A DNA stretch of 64,000 nt from an uncultured Clostridia bacterium (GCA_947586855.1 CANPXV010000004.1:54189-118188), one strand, 5' to 3'. Positions 10,045-20,937 are shown, counted from the first letter of the stretch. Numbers and translations: made by a program. Notes: generated by a model not told the origin, from the sequence alone.

Positions 10045-12566
10045 TGCTGTATTTCTTCCATTTGATACACTTCAAACACGTCGCCCACCTTGATGTCGTT
10101 GTAGTTTTCGATGGAGATACCGCACTCGTAGCCGGCGGCCACCTCTTTAACGTCGTCCTTGAAGCGTTTCAGCGCCAAGATATTGCCGTCATATATGCTC
10201 ACGTCGTTGCGATAAATGCGGATCTTGGCGTTACGCAGCACCTTGCCGCTTGTCACATAGCAGCCCGCAACAGATCCCACGCCCGTGATTTTGAATACTT
10301 CTCGCACCTCGACGCTGCCCAGCACATTCTCTCTGAACTTGGGCGCAAGCATGCCCTTCATTGCGGCGGTCACGTCGTCCACGGCGTCGTAGATAACGTT
10401 GTACAGGCGGATATCCACACCTTCCTTTTCCGCAAGGGCTTTTGCGTTGCTGTCGGCACGCACGTTGAAGCCGATAATGATGGCCTCCGACGCCTTGGCA
10501 AGCATAACGTCTGTTTCGGTGATGGCGCCCACGCCTCCGTGAATGGCACTCACCTTCACCTCGTCATTGGAAATCTTCTCCAAGCTGCTCTTCAAAGCCT
10601 CCAAGCTGCCCTGAACATCCGTTTTGATGATAAGGTTGAGGTTTTTGAGCTGCCCCTCCGATATGCGCCCGAACAGATCGCCCAGATTGATGGACGGCGT
10701 TTGACGAGCATTTTCCAACTTGATTTTGTTTTTGCGCTCTTCGGCGGCCTTTTTGACGAGTTTTTCGTCGGCAACGTACATGTAGTCGCCTGCTTGCGGC
10801 ACTTCGGAGAATCCCAACACCTCAACAGGCATCGAGGGGCCTGCGCTCTTGACCTTGCGGCCCTTGTCGTCGAACATGGCGCGGATCTTGCCCGTGGCCG
10901 AACCTGCAATCAGGCTGTCGCCCACATGCAGCGTGCCGTTGCTGATAAGCACTGTGGCAACGGGGCCTCTGCCCTTGTCCAGCTTGGCCTCGATGACGGT
11001 GCCCGTTGCACGTTTGGCGGGGTTGGCTTTCAATTCCTTTATCTCGGTGACGAGCAGCAGGCTTTCCAACAGTTTGTCCAGCCCCATGCCCGTCTTGGCG
11101 GATACGGGCACCATGATGGTGTCGCCGCCCCACTCTTCGGGCACAAGCTCGTATTCGGTCAGTTGCTGCTTCACTCTGTCGGGGTCCACGTGCGGTTTGT
11201 CCATCTTGTTGATGGCCACCACAATGGACACTCCTGCCGCTTTGGCGTGGTTGATGGCCTCTATGGTCTGGGGCATCACGCCGTCGTCCGCCGCCACCAC
11301 TATGATGGCAACGTCGGTTATCTTGGCGCCTCTGGCACGCATTGCGGTAAAGGCCGCATGGCCGGGCGTATCGATAAAGGTGATTTGCTCTCCCTTGGCC
11401 GTCACGGTGTATGCGCCGATATGCTGCGTGATACCGCCCGCCTCGCCGCCGGTGACGTTGGTGTTACGGATAGCGTCCAACAACGAAGTTTTGCCGTGGT
11501 CAACGTGTCCCATGACGGTGACGATGGGCGGACGTTTGGTGTTGTTTTCCAACCCGTCGTCCGTTTCGGCATCCAAAATGATTTCCTCTGCGGTCAGCTC
11601 CTGTTTCAGTTCCAGCGTGACGCCGTGCATACCTGCGATGTACTCAGCATAGTCGAAGTCCACCGTGTCATTGATGGTTTTCATTATGCCTTCCTTGAAG
11701 AGTTGCTTGATTATCTCCGAGGCGGACACGCCAATGCGCTCGCTAAGCAGCTTGATGGGCACTTCTTTGTCGTTGACAACGGCATGCGTGATTTTGGGAG
11801 CAACCACCGCCGAACCGCCGTCGCTACGTTTTGTACGTGCCCTGCGCACCACTCTGTCCTCGTCGTAGTCGGCCGAGTAGTCTCTGGTAAGCAGCTTTTT
11901 GAGATTGCTTTGACGTTTCTCGTCGGGATGTTCCTTGGTTTTGTTTTTGTTGCCGTGCGACTTTTGCGGCTCACTGCGAGGAACCTCTGCCACGGGCGCA
12001 AACTTTTTGGCGGCAGGACGAGCCTGTTGCGTGCGACCGTTGGCGTTTTGCTCGGTGCGTGCAGGCTTCGGTCCCGTCTTGTCCGATGCGGAGCGAGGTT
12101 TGGCGCCGCCGTTAGAGGTAGGCTTGACAGACGTATCGAGGAACTTTCTGATACGCACATTGCCCTTTTCGTCGGTGTAACGCTTGATTTCGCGGCCGTT
12201 TTCGATGATGGTGTCCACCTTGGCGGTGGGTTTTTCCTGTTTGGGGGCAGGCTCTTCAACCTTGGGCGGAGCAGGCGGCGTCGGCTCGACCACTTCCGCA
12301 ACGGGAGTCACAGCAGGTTCCTTGGTCTCCTCGACGGGCGGCACAACAGTTTCTTCCACAGTCTGCTGTCGCTTGGCCAACTCCTCCATTTCCTGCTGAC
12401 GGAACTCGATCTTCCTCTGCTGGATGGCATTGGAAAGGGCGTTCGCACGCTGTCTCAGCGCAGAAACGGATTGCTGCAAAGCACGGGCAACGCTCAAAAC
12501 GTTGGATTTGACCGTTCTGACGTTATCGAGGCTTCTGGGTTTTTGAGTGTTGGTTGTATTTGCCAT
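10041..12566 (-). CDS. infB: Translation initiation factor IF-2
   Basis: [36 protein letters not shown]. Confidence 0.98.
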   Translation of the reverse strand: MANTTNTQKPRSLDNVRTVKSNVLSVARALQQSVSALRQRANALSNAIQQRKIEFRQQEMEELAKRQQTVEETVVPPVEETKEPAVTPVAEVVEPTPPAPPKVEEPAPKQEKPTAKVDTIIENGREIKRYTDEKGNVRIRKFLDTSVKPTSNGGAKPRSASDKTGPKPARTEQNANGRTQQARPAAKKFAPVAEVPRSEPQKSHGNKNKTKEHPDEKRQSNLKKLLTRDYSADYDEDRVVRRARTKRSDGGSAVVAPKITHAVVNDKEVPIKLLSERIGVSASEIIKQLFKEGIMKTINDTVDFDYAEYIAGMHGVTLELKQELTAEEIILDAETDDGLENNTKRPPIVTVMGHVDHGKTSLLDAIRNTNVTGGEAGGITQHIGAYTVTAKGEQITFIDTPGHAAFTAMRARGAKITDVAIIVVAADDGVMPQTIEAINHAKAAGVSIVVAINKMDKPHVDPDRVKQQLTEYELVPEEWGGDTIMVPVSAKTGMGLDKLLESLLLVTEIKELKANPAKRATGTVIEAKLDKGRGPVATVLISNGTLHVGDSLIAGSATGKIRAMFDDKGRKVKSAGPSMPVEVLGFSEVPQAGDYMYVADEKLVKKAAEERKNKIKLENARQTPSINLGDLFGRISEGQLKNLNLIIKTDVQGSLEALKSSLEKISNDEVKVSAIHGGVGAITETDVMLAKASEAIIIGFNVRADSNAKALAEKEGVDIRLYNVIYDAVDDVTAAMKGMLAPKFRENVLGSVEVREVFKITGVGSVAGCYVTSGKVLRNAKIRIYRNDVSIYDGNILALKRFKDDVKEVAAGYECGISIENYNDIKVGDVFEVYQMEEIQQ

Positions 12567-12585
12567 TATTTACCTCCCAAGGCAT

Positions 12586-12867
12586 CTACATCAAATTTTC
12601 ACATATGGCGGCGGCCAGCGATTTGTCGCAGATCGCCACCGCTTTGCAATTTTTCTTTTGCAAAATATCGTATTGCGGAATTTTCAACAAGGGGCAGTTG
12701 CGCTGTTCGCTTGTCCTTTTTATCACCGAAAAAGAGTTTGGAGACAAGTCCGGCGTGTACAATATCACATAAACGTGCTTTTTGCTTGCCTTTATCGAGT
12801 CGCAGCCCAGCAGTGCCGAGCCCTTCTTGATGGCAAAACCTATATATGTCTGGATTTTATCAGTCAA
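12586..12867 (-). CDS. rplGA: L7Ae-family ribosomal protein YlxQ-like
   Basis: IQTYIGFAIKKGSALLGCDSIKASKKHVYVILYTPDLSPNS; between ylxR and infB; TTG start at 12867 overlapping the ylxR stop. Confidence 0.75.
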   Translation of the reverse strand: MTDKIQTYIGFAIKKGSALLGCDSIKASKKHVYVILYTPDLSPNSFSVIKRTSEQRNCPLLKIPQYDILQKKNCKAVAICDKSLAAAICENLM

Positions 12868-13117
12868 GCGCTCTCTCCAACAGATCCGCCACCGATTCCA
12901 GCGAAAATCCGTTTTGTTTTGCAAATCCTTTGCCTTTCAGGGCCTTGGATATGCACTCCTTGTTTTTGCACAGGTACACGCCCCTGCCGTTGAGCTTGCC
13001 GCTCGCATCCACCACCACGCCATTGTCTGTGTTGACAATGCGCAGCAGCTGATTTTTGGGCTTCATTTGCCTGCACATCACGCACATTCTTACGGGGATT
13101 TTTTTGACCGTTGCCAA
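12860..13117 (-). CDS. ylxR: YlxR family protein (RNase P modulator RnpM)
   Basis: KIPVRMCVMCRQMKPKNQLLRIV; RGVYLCKNKECI. Confidence 0.93.
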   Translation of the reverse strand: MATVKKIPVRMCVMCRQMKPKNQLLRIVNTDNGVVVDASGKLNGRGVYLCKNKECISKALKGKGFAKQNGFSLESVADLLERALD

Positions 13118-13120
13118 AGC

Positions 13121-14203
13121 CTATTCTCCTTCGTCGTCGGTATCGAACATGCCGCTTGCCAGCGCAGCCGAGTAGGACTTGACGTCGATTTTCCAACCGG
13201 TAAGCCGTGCCGCAAGGCGAGCGTTTTGCCCCTCTTTGCCGATAGCCAGCGAAAGTTTTTCGTCGGGCACCACAACTTTGGCTTCTTTGGTATCCTCGTC
13301 GGCCTGCACGATCAGCACCTTGGCGGGAGACAGTGCCCGTGCGATGTAGTCGAGTATGTCGCTGCTCCAAGGTATGATGTCGATTTTTTCTCCGCCCACT
13401 TCGGATACGATAGCGTTCACTCTCACGCCTTTGTTGCCAACGCAGGCGCCCACGGCGTCCACTTCGGGGTCGTTGGAGTACACCGCCATCTTGGTGCGGA
13501 AGCCCGCCTCTCTCACGATGCTCTTTATCTGCACGATGTCCGAGCGGATCTCGGGCACTTCGTTTTCGAACAGACGCTTGATAAACATATAGCTTGCGCG
13601 TGACAAAATGACCTGCGTGCCGCCGATACCGTCCCGCACACGCTTCACAAGCACTTTGATCCTGTCTCCTGCGTGATATTTTTCGCCGGGGATCTGGTCC
13701 TGGGGCGACAGCACGCCTTCCATCTGGTTTTTGCCTATCTCCACATAGATGGTGCCGTCCTCTTTTACCCGAGAAACAATGCCGATAAGCAGCTCATTTT
13801 CCTTTTCGGAGTATTGGCTGTATGTGATGTCCTTCTCCGCCTGATGCAGGCTGTTTTTGATGACTTGCACTGCGTTTTGCGTGGCGATACGGCTAAAATC
13901 TCTGGGGTTTATCTCGCGCAGCACCTCATCGCCCACTTTGTAGCTTTTTTTGATAAGTTGTGCGTCCTCCAACGAAATTTCCTTTTCGGGATTTTCCACT
14001 TCTTCCACCACGATTTTTTTGGTGTAGACGTTTATGGATTTTTTGTCGGCGTTGATTTTGACAACGGTGTCCGACGCCTCTCCGTAGTGCTTTTTGCAGG
14101 CGATTGTCAGGGCCGTCTCCAAGGATTCGATAACTTTTTCCTTGCTTATCCCCTTGGATTCTTCCAGCTCATCAAGGGCGAGAAAAAACTCTTTGCTTAT
14201 CAT
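13121..14203 (-). CDS. nusA: Transcription termination/antitermination factor NusA
   Basis: 360 aa with S1 and KH domains; [40 protein letters not shown]. Confidence 0.97.
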   Translation of the reverse strand: MISKEFFLALDELEESKGISKEKVIESLETALTIACKKHYGEASDTVVKINADKKSINVYTKKIVVEEVENPEKEISLEDAQLIKKSYKVGDEVLREINPRDFSRIATQNAVQVIKNSLHQAEKDITYSQYSEKENELLIGIVSRVKEDGTIYVEIGKNQMEGVLSPQDQIPGEKYHAGDRIKVLVKRVRDGIGGTQVILSRASYMFIKRLFENEVPEIRSDIVQIKSIVREAGFRTKMAVYSNDPEVDAVGACVGNKGVRVNAIVSEVGGEKIDIIPWSSDILDYIARALSPAKVLIVQADEDTKEAKVVVPDEKLSLAIGKEGQNARLAARLTGWKIDVKSYSAALASGMFDTDDEGE

Positions 14204-14214
14204 GATAGTTCCTC

Positions 14215-14670
14215 CTAAAATTCGATTATCGGCTCAACTTTTGCCGTATCTTTTTTGTTGAATGTAAGTTGCTTGCCGCCCATATCGATGGTAAAGACGT
14301 TTTCGTCGTAGGACGTCAGCACTCCGTCAAACAGCTTTTTGCCGTTTAGCGGCGTGTACAGACGGACGGCAATCTTTTTGTTGAGATTGCGGCGGTAGTC
14401 CCGCTCCGTTTTGAGGGGACGGTCGATGCCGGGCGAGGACACGTTGAGGGTGTAGCTTGTATCTATCGGGTCCAGCTCGTCCAGCGGAGCGTCTATGGCA
14501 CGGTGCAGCCTTTCGCAGTCGTCTATGGTGACGCCGCCGTCCTTGTCGATGACCACGGTGAGATTCATCCCGTCGTACTTTTTTTCGTACAGCACTTCCA
14601 CGACTTCCAGCCCAAAGCTCTCGGCAATGGGCGCAACAAGTGCAAACACTTCGTCGGCAACTTTTCCCAT
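14215..14670 (-). CDS. rimP: Ribosome maturation factor RimP
   Basis: LEVVEVLYEKKYDGMNLTVVIDKDGGVTIDDCERLHRAID, NVSSPGIDRPLKTERDYRR. Confidence 0.96.
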   Translation of the reverse strand: MGKVADEVFALVAPIAESFGLEVVEVLYEKKYDGMNLTVVIDKDGGVTIDDCERLHRAIDAPLDELDPIDTSYTLNVSSPGIDRPLKTERDYRRNLNKKIAVRLYTPLNGKKLFDGVLTSYDENVFTIDMGGKQLTFNKKDTAKVEPIIEF

Positions 14671-14689
14671 AAAAACTCCTTATATCAAG

Positions 14690-14837
14690 TTGAGAGTGGA
14701 GACAAACTCCACTCTCACCATAAAACTCTCAATGGCGAAACAGGATCGCTTGCAAAAACATCTGTAAATCTTGCAAGCTACGCAACAAATCACTGATTTG
14801 TTGGTTAAATTATACCACAACAAATGCCTTTTGACAA
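14690..14837 (-). promoter_or_regulatory. Promoter plus structured leader of the rimP-nusA-infB operon
   Basis: TTGTCA (14832-14837)-17 bp-TATAAT (14809-14814); then palindrome 14783-14803, CTTGCAAG-type hairpin, and 10-bp stem GAGAGTGGAG/CTCCACTCTC at 14692-14716. Confidence 0.75.
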
Positions 14838-14861
14838 CTGTTTTGCAAAAATAATGCAAAC

Positions 14862-16502
14862 TTACTTGCTGTTGGAACACAAAACGCTTATGCACCGAGC
14901 CACCGTTGTAGCAGTTTCCCTGCAAAAAACGACATTTTCGCACGGGACCTTGCATTTTTTGGCGACGTCCTCCAACTTGGCACAATTGGGATAGCCGTTG
15001 AACAGGCTGTTTTCAAAAAGCTGCCCCAAAAGTTCCGTCTGCGCAATGCACTCGTTGGCAAAGCGGTAGTTCATCGGCGCCGCATAGTAGTCCAACAGGG
15101 CAATTATCTGCGACAGATCCACGCCGATAAGGGCACAACCGTGCACAAATTTGAACAGGTCCGACACAACTTCCGTCAGCGTGGGATAAAAAATCAACTT
15201 GTCGTTTTCCACGCCGCAACTGTGCAACCGCTTGTCGGAGGAAATGTCCCTTTCGGGGTTGATATAGGAAAACAACCGTTCGGTCATGTGCCCGTTTACC
15301 AACTTGACAGCGCACAGGGCAAACAGCTTGTCCTCTATCGGGTTGGACAGCCCTGTGGCGTTGACGTGCAGCACAACGCACTCCCTGCCCGTCAAGACGG
15401 ACTTGTCCGAGCCTTGACTGACGAAATTTATCTGCCTGAATTCGGCAAAAGGTTCGGGTTTTATCAGCAGATAGCTCTCGGCGGGCTCCTTGCGGAAATC
15501 CTTGTCCGGCGAGATGGGCGCCACAACACAACTGCACAAATCGTATACGTGCAATTCCAGCTGGCCGTTCTGCCCGAAAACCGCCTTGCCGTGCGCAGCC
15601 ACCGTCATCGAGTCGGATAGCCACAAGATGTCCTTCATCTTTTTGTCGTTGGCCAACGCACGTTTTTGAGACAAGGTGCGTGCCTCGGCCTCGCCCCTGC
15701 CCGTCTCGCTCATGATCAGCTCGACGTCGGTTATCGCCAGCCGCACAAACAGCACGCAAGGTATTGTTCCGCCCGTGGCGTCCGTCAAAGTGAAGGAGCA
15801 TATTTGCAGCAGCGGATTGTTCTTGGCCTGTCTGCACTTTTTTTGCGACACCGTTCCGCACACCGTGCAGTTGTCCATAGGGTTGCGCAAATCGGATATG
15901 TACATGGGCAAAGACTCAAACGCCTTGCCGAACATCATACGTTTGCCGCTGACGGAAAAATAGCGAGACGGCCGCAGCAGTTCTCTGTTTACGGCAAGTT
16001 GCACCAGCTTTTCCTGCTCGGATACGTCCACAACGGGCGATTCGACCTGCTCCCTTACGTCAAAATTGACCTCGTAACAGGTGTATTCGGCGTAGTATTC
16101 TTGCAGATTGGCGCAAAAGTCGGACAGTTCCATATTTTTTTTGGTGACGGCGCTCACGTTGAAGGTGACGTCTATCCGCCGGCCCTCTACTTGCACCTCG
16201 GTGCTGTTTTTGCCGATGTTGGAGTAGATGGGGTAGCGCTTGTTGATGAGCTCAAACAGGTTTTTCAAAAAGGAGTTGACGCCAAATTGGTCGTCAACAA
16301 ATCTGACGCTGCAAAAATATCCTTTGGGTATCTGCGTGCGCACCACGTCCGTTATCTGCTGGCGCAGCGATGCAGACAGCTCGTCCACATTAGGATAGGA
16401 CAGCACACATGACACCCGCCGTTGAAACTTGTCAATGCGGATCTCTCTCATGCGCAGGTCGGCCAGATTGGGGAAAAATTTGTGCAAAACGTCAATTATC
16501 AT
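14862..16502 (-). CDS. PolC-like protein: N-terminal domain + OB-like region + degenerate DEDDh exonuclease-like domain; no PHP or polymerase domain
   Basis: 546 aa at the canonical polC locus (ispG/rseP side, then rimP-nusA); exo-like segment VVLHVNATGLSNPIEDKLFALCAVKLVNGHMTERLFSYINPER aligns by eye with PolC VVFDVETTGL... Confidence 0.75.
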   Translation of the reverse strand: MIIDVLHKFFPNLADLRMREIRIDKFQRRVSCVLSYPNVDELSASLRQQITDVVRTQIPKGYFCSVRFVDDQFGVNSFLKNLFELINKRYPIYSNIGKNSTEVQVEGRRIDVTFNVSAVTKKNMELSDFCANLQEYYAEYTCYEVNFDVREQVESPVVDVSEQEKLVQLAVNRELLRPSRYFSVSGKRMMFGKAFESLPMYISDLRNPMDNCTVCGTVSQKKCRQAKNNPLLQICSFTLTDATGGTIPCVLFVRLAITDVELIMSETGRGEAEARTLSQKRALANDKKMKDILWLSDSMTVAAHGKAVFGQNGQLELHVYDLCSCVVAPISPDKDFRKEPAESYLLIKPEPFAEFRQINFVSQGSDKSVLTGRECVVLHVNATGLSNPIEDKLFALCAVKLVNGHMTERLFSYINPERDISSDKRLHSCGVENDKLIFYPTLTEVVSDLFKFVHGCALIGVDLSQIIALLDYYAAPMNYRFANECIAQTELLGQLFENSLFNGYPNCAKLEDVAKKCKVPCENVVFCRETATTVARCISVLCSNSK

Positions 16503-17541
16503 TGGTCAGAAGGTCAATTTCATTTTTGAATTGCTCGATAGCGTGCTCGGCGTCCACAGTTTTGTAGCGCTTTCCGTGGCGGAAGAACACACAGCTGCCG
16601 TTGGCGCCCGCCAGCCCCAGATCGGCGTCGCTGCACTCTCCCGGGCCGTTTACTTCGCACCCCATCACGGCAATTTTGAGATTTTTGTCGATATTTTTTA
16701 CGTAGTCGTACACCTGTTTTGCGGTGTTTTCCAAATCGATAGAACAGCGCCCGCACTTAGGGCAGGACACGAACGTAACGCCCCTTTTCAGCCCCAACGA
16801 CACCAATATGTCCTTGGCCGCCTGCACCTCGTCAACGGGGTCGGACGTCAGCGACACCCGCACAGTATCCCCGATGCTCTCCAACAGCAAGGCGCCGATA
16901 CCGATGGCGTTTTTCACAAGCCCTTGCCGCAGCAAGCCTGCCTCCGTCACGCCGATGTGCATGGGATAGCCCAACTGCGCCGCCAGACGGTTGGTCTCGA
17001 CGGTCTCTTGTATATCCGTGCTTTTGACGGACAGCACAATTTGGTCAAATCCCCTGTCCTCAAAGTAGCGAACGTATTTCTCCAAGCTGACGCACAGCGC
17101 ACGGGGCCTGCTGCCGCCGACGCTTTCCAACACGTCCTTGTTGACGGAGCCGCCGTTTACGCCAATTCTCACGGGCACGTCGTGCAACTTGGCGCAATCG
17201 ATCACGGCGTCCAGCTGCGACAGCGACATATTACCGGGGTTGATACGCACCTTGTCGGCGCCCGCTTCTATGGCGGCAATGGCCAAACGCCAATCGAAAT
17301 GTATGTCGGCCACAAGCGGAGCGTCCGTTTGTTTGCGCACCTCGGCAAAGGCGACAACGGATTGTTTGTTGGGCAGGGCAATGCGCACGATGTCGCAACC
17401 GCAACCCATGCACCGCTCAATTTGTCCAAGCGTGCCATCGATATCCGTCACGGGCAGATTGGTCATGGTCTGCACCGCTATCGGTGCGCCGCCGCCCACA
17501 AGCACACTGCGTATTTTAACCTGTTTTGTATTGTTTCTCAT
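16492..17541 (-). CDS. ispG: 4-hydroxy-3-methylbut-2-enyl diphosphate synthase
   Basis: VGGGAPIAVQTMTNLPVTDIDGTLGQI; CPKCGRCSIDLEN; MGCEVNGPGECSDADLG. Confidence 0.97.
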   Translation of the reverse strand: MRNNTKQVKIRSVLVGGGAPIAVQTMTNLPVTDIDGTLGQIERCMGCGCDIVRIALPNKQSVVAFAEVRKQTDAPLVADIHFDWRLAIAAIEAGADKVRINPGNMSLSQLDAVIDCAKLHDVPVRIGVNGGSVNKDVLESVGGSRPRALCVSLEKYVRYFEDRGFDQIVLSVKSTDIQETVETNRLAAQLGYPMHIGVTEAGLLRQGLVKNAIGIGALLLESIGDTVRVSLTSDPVDEVQAAKDILVSLGLKRGVTFVSCPKCGRCSIDLENTAKQVYDYVKNIDKNLKIAVMGCEVNGPGECSDADLGLAGANGSCVFFRHGKRYKTVDAEHAIEQFKNEIDLLTNDN

Positions 17542-18824
17542 AGTTTAAGTATGTCTATCAGCAACATCAACGCAATCAGCACCACAAGTCCAATACCGTT
17601 GATGTACCCCTGCACCTTGCGGTTTATCGGCTTGCCCGCAATCCACTCGATGATGACAAACACCATCTGGCAGCCATCCAAGGCAGGCACGGGCAGTAGA
17701 TTGAACACGGCAAGATTGACGGAAATCAGCACAATAAGCAACAACACGTTGGCAAAGCCCGTGGCCACGATCTCGCTCGTCATGCTGATGGTGGTGATTG
17801 GTCCGCCCACGGCCTCCAATCCCACCGAGCCAGTCAGCAATCCTCCCAAGGTGCGCAGAACCAACATGCCCACTTCGCAGCAGTACGGTACCACGCGCAG
17901 CAGCACCTCGCCAAAGCCAAAGTTGTGCTTGACGTAGCTGACGGACATACCTATGCCTGTGTAGGGTTGTTCTTCGGCGGTTATCGCCCCAAAAAAGTCT
18001 TTGGATTGCACCGTGTAGGTGTAGTAGTCGCTGCCGTCCGTGACAGTGAGCAAAACGGTGTCGCCTGCACGGCTAAGCAGCTCGGCCAGCTCCCCCTTGG
18101 CGTCGGGGTACTCTCCGTCCAAGCGGTAGACGGTATCGCCCACTTGCAGTTTGCGCCCGTTTTCCACGTAGTCGGCCTCCACCTTGGTAAGTACCGATGT
18201 AAAAAATGTGCGCTGTTGCACGCCCTCCACCGTTACCTCTTCATATACGACAGCGCCGTTTTCCTCTCGGGGGCGCAGCACCACGATGTCCATTTCGTCC
18301 GACATGTAGCGGGACAGATTGTCCAGCATGTACACCCTTTTGCCGTTTATTTTGTATATGATGTCGTTTTGACGCAGCTGTCTGTTGACGGTCGGGGCGT
18401 AGTCGTACACGGTGTTCACTTTCGCCACCGTTTCTCCGTAGGCGGCAAAGCAAACGATGGCCACCAAAATGGCCGAAACAAAGTTGAAAAATGCGCCCGA
18501 AAACAAAACGATGAGGCGCTTCCAAGGTTTTTGAGAATTAAACGCTTTTGGGTTGGCGTTGTCGTCACCCTCGCCCTCAAATGCGCAGTAACCGCCCAGC
18601 GGCAGCATACGCAAGGAAAAAACCTCTCCATTTTTCTTCTTTTTGGAGAATATTTTCGGCCCCATACCCACCGAAAACTCGTTGATCTGAAATCCCAGCA
18701 GTTTGCCCGCTGTGTAGTGCCCCGTCTCGTGGATGAGCACCATCACCATCAGCACCACAAAGGCCAGCAACACATATCCGACGGTTTTCATGGCCGAAGC
18801 GAAATCACACAAAAGTGTCAGCAT
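17538..18824 (-). CDS. rseP: RIP zinc metalloprotease RseP/SpoIVFB-like site-2 protease
   Basis: HETGH motif in a TM, PDZ-like middle domain, LPVPALDGCQMVF. Confidence 0.93.
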   Translation of the reverse strand: MLTLLCDFASAMKTVGYVLLAFVVLMVMVLIHETGHYTAGKLLGFQINEFSVGMGPKIFSKKKKNGEVFSLRMLPLGGYCAFEGEGDDNANPKAFNSQKPWKRLIVLFSGAFFNFVSAILVAIVCFAAYGETVAKVNTVYDYAPTVNRQLRQNDIIYKINGKRVYMLDNLSRYMSDEMDIVVLRPREENGAVVYEEVTVEGVQQRTFFTSVLTKVEADYVENGRKLQVGDTVYRLDGEYPDAKGELAELLSRAGDTVLLTVTDGSDYYTYTVQSKDFFGAITAEEQPYTGIGMSVSYVKHNFGFGEVLLRVVPYCCEVGMLVLRTLGGLLTGSVGLEAVGGPITTISMTSEIVATGFANVLLLIVLISVNLAVFNLLPVPALDGCQMVFVIIEWIAGKPINRKVQGYINGIGLVVLIALMLLIDILKL

Positions 18825-19915
18825 TGTACCTCGTCAAGCATTTTTTCGGTATATATGCGAGCCATGCTGTCCATCTGCCCGATGTTTTGCACGCTAAGCT
18901 GCCACTTGGACGCCTGCTCGCAGAAATGCTCTATCGCATTGTTTATTATATTGTAAAAGTTTGCAAAACAAAACTTGCCCTGCAAAAATCTGTCCACGCA
19001 CACGTCGTTGGCGGCGTTCATCACCGTGCGACACAGCGGCGGCAGCTTCATCACTTCGTATCCCAATTTGGCGCAGGGAAAGCGCTCAAAGTCGCACTGC
19101 TCAAAGGTCAGGTCCAACAGATGGGCGAAGTCCACACTTTTGCAGCGATATTGCCCCTCTGCGCCCAGCAGTGCCGTCTGTATAGGCAAGCGCATATCGG
19201 GCGAAGCCATCTGCGCAACGATCTCGCCGTCGCAAAACTGCACCAACGAGTGCACAATGCTCTGACGGTGCACCACAATATCGATATTTTCCGTCGGCAC
19301 GCCAAACAAAAAGTGCGCCTCGGCCACCTCAAACGATTTGTTCATCATGGTGGCGCTGTCCACTGTTATCTTGGCGCCCATGTTCCAATTGGGGTGTCGC
19401 AGCGCCTGCTCGGCCGTGACGTCTTTCAGTTGGTCACCGCTCAAATTCCAGAAGGGTCCTCCGCTGGCAGTCAACAAAATTTTGTCCACAGCCTTGCCCT
19501 CGGCCGATTGCAAACAACGCCGTATGGCGCAGTGTTCGCTGTCCACGGGCAAGATTGCCCCTTGGTTACTGCCGCAAATCAACTCTCCTGCGCACACCAA
19601 CGCCTCTTTGTTGGCCAGCGCCACGTCAATGCCGTGACTAAGGCAATACAAGATACTTTCGATGGCCACAATGCCCCTGGTCGCAACCAAGGCGATATCC
19701 GCCCCTTTGACGGCCTGCACCAGGCACTCCTCGCCGCAATGAGAGATCAGCGCACTGTATTGCGGATGGAACTCCTCCACCTGCAAGGCCAATTTTTCCG
19801 CATTGGAATAGGCAACAAGCGAATATACTTTCAGCTTGTCGCCATTGCAACGGATAATATCGAGGGCTTGCGTTCCAATTGAGCCCGTACTGCCCAAAAC
19901 GGCTACTCTTTTCAT
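18818..19915 (-). CDS. dxr: 1-deoxy-D-xylulose-5-phosphate reductoisomerase
   Basis: VAVLGSTGSIGTQALDII; LLTASGGPFWN; TVDSATMMNKSFEVAEAHFLFG. Confidence 0.97.
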   Translation of the reverse strand: MKRVAVLGSTGSIGTQALDIIRCNGDKLKVYSLVAYSNAEKLALQVEEFHPQYSALISHCGEECLVQAVKGADIALVATRGIVAIESILYCLSHGIDVALANKEALVCAGELICGSNQGAILPVDSEHCAIRRCLQSAEGKAVDKILLTASGGPFWNLSGDQLKDVTAEQALRHPNWNMGAKITVDSATMMNKSFEVAEAHFLFGVPTENIDIVVHRQSIVHSLVQFCDGEIVAQMASPDMRLPIQTALLGAEGQYRCKSVDFAHLLDLTFEQCDFERFPCAKLGYEVMKLPPLCRTVMNAANDVCVDRFLQGKFCFANFYNIINNAIEHFCEQASKWQLSVQNIGQMDSMARIYTEKMLDEVQC

Positions 19916-20937
19916 TACAAAATGAACATAAACACAAAGGATACCAACACGGAGTTGAACATTATCCCGTCCAAACGGTCGATAATGCCGCCGTGTTCGC
20001 CCAACAGCCTGCTGTAATCCTTTATGCCGCAGTAACGCTTTATCATGCTGGCAAGCAGGTCGCCTACCTGCGTGGCGACAGACCCAAACAAGCCGATGAT
20101 AACATAGGTAAGCACCGTGTTTGTGGTGGATAGGTTCAGTCCCTCAAATGTCAGGCCAAACTGCGGCCCAAACACCTTTGTCCAATCAAACAGCACAAAC
20201 ACCAAAAAGGAGCCAAGCAACCCGCCGATAATGCCGCCCACTGCGCCCTCTACCGTCTTTTTGGGGCTGATTTCCGGGCAAAGTTTCTTGCGCCCGAAAA
20301 GCCCTCCCACAAAGTAGGCAAAGGTATCGGTAAAGGTGGATACGGCAAACACAAAGGCGATGCTTATCGCATTTAGCGGCAGCAAATAGTTGTCGTGCCG
20401 GGTTTTGAGGATGGGGTCCAACACACTCCAAATGTCGCTTTCGAGGTATTGGTACATGATACTGTCCGCCGCATAAACGTGGGTGGATGCGCTCCTGTTG
20501 AGGTACAGCAGCGTAGCCATAAACATGCCCGGGTACACCAGCATAAAGGCGATGTACACCAAACTTTCGGCACTGTTGCGCATCAATGCGATCATCGCCG
20601 ACACAATGAACACTATCAGCGAAAAGAACAATATGCCCATAAAGCCAAACAGCATATATATGGGCATGATGCCAAAGCCGTACAGCCACACGATCCAGCT
20701 GAAACAATCGGGTATGCGTTTGCCCAATGCACGGCGCATTTCCACAACGGAAATCAGAATGAGTATGGCAAACAGCACCGAGTTGATCGCTCGGCCGCCC
20801 ACCAGCTTGTCTATTGTGCTACTGTCGCTTATGTAATTGGGAAGGTACACATTCAGCAGCACCATTCCTATCATAACAACAAAAATCACGCTGCCCACCA
20901 GCACTCGATTGAGCAATGATTTTTTATTCAGAGCCAT
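19915..20937 (-). CDS. cdsA: Phosphatidate cytidylyltransferase
   Basis: Multi-TM; DTFAYFVGGLFGRKKLCPEISPKKTVEGAVGG; DGIMFNSV. Confidence 0.94.
   Translation of the reverse strand: MALNKKSLLNRVLVGSVIFVVMIGMVLLNVYLPNYISDSSTIDKLVGGRAINSVLFAILILISVVEMRRALGKRIPDCFSWIVWLYGFGIMPIYMLFGFMGILFFSLIVFIVSAMIALMRNSAESLVYIAFMLVYPGMFMATLLYLNRSASTHVYAADSIMYQYLESDIWSVLDPILKTRHDNYLLPLNAISIAFVFAVSTFTDTFAYFVGGLFGRKKLCPEISPKKTVEGAVGGIIGGLLGSFLVFVLFDWTKVFGPQFGLTFEGLNLSTTNTVLTYVIIGLFGSVATQVGDLLASMIKRYCGIKDYSRLLGEHGGIIDRLDGIMFNSVLVSFVFMFIL

Noticed and set aside
10029-12830. 933-aa plus-strand ORF opposite infB
   Set aside because: Low-complexity His/Val/Leu-rich shadow of the infB coding strand; long antisense ORFs occur opposite most genes here because of codon bias.
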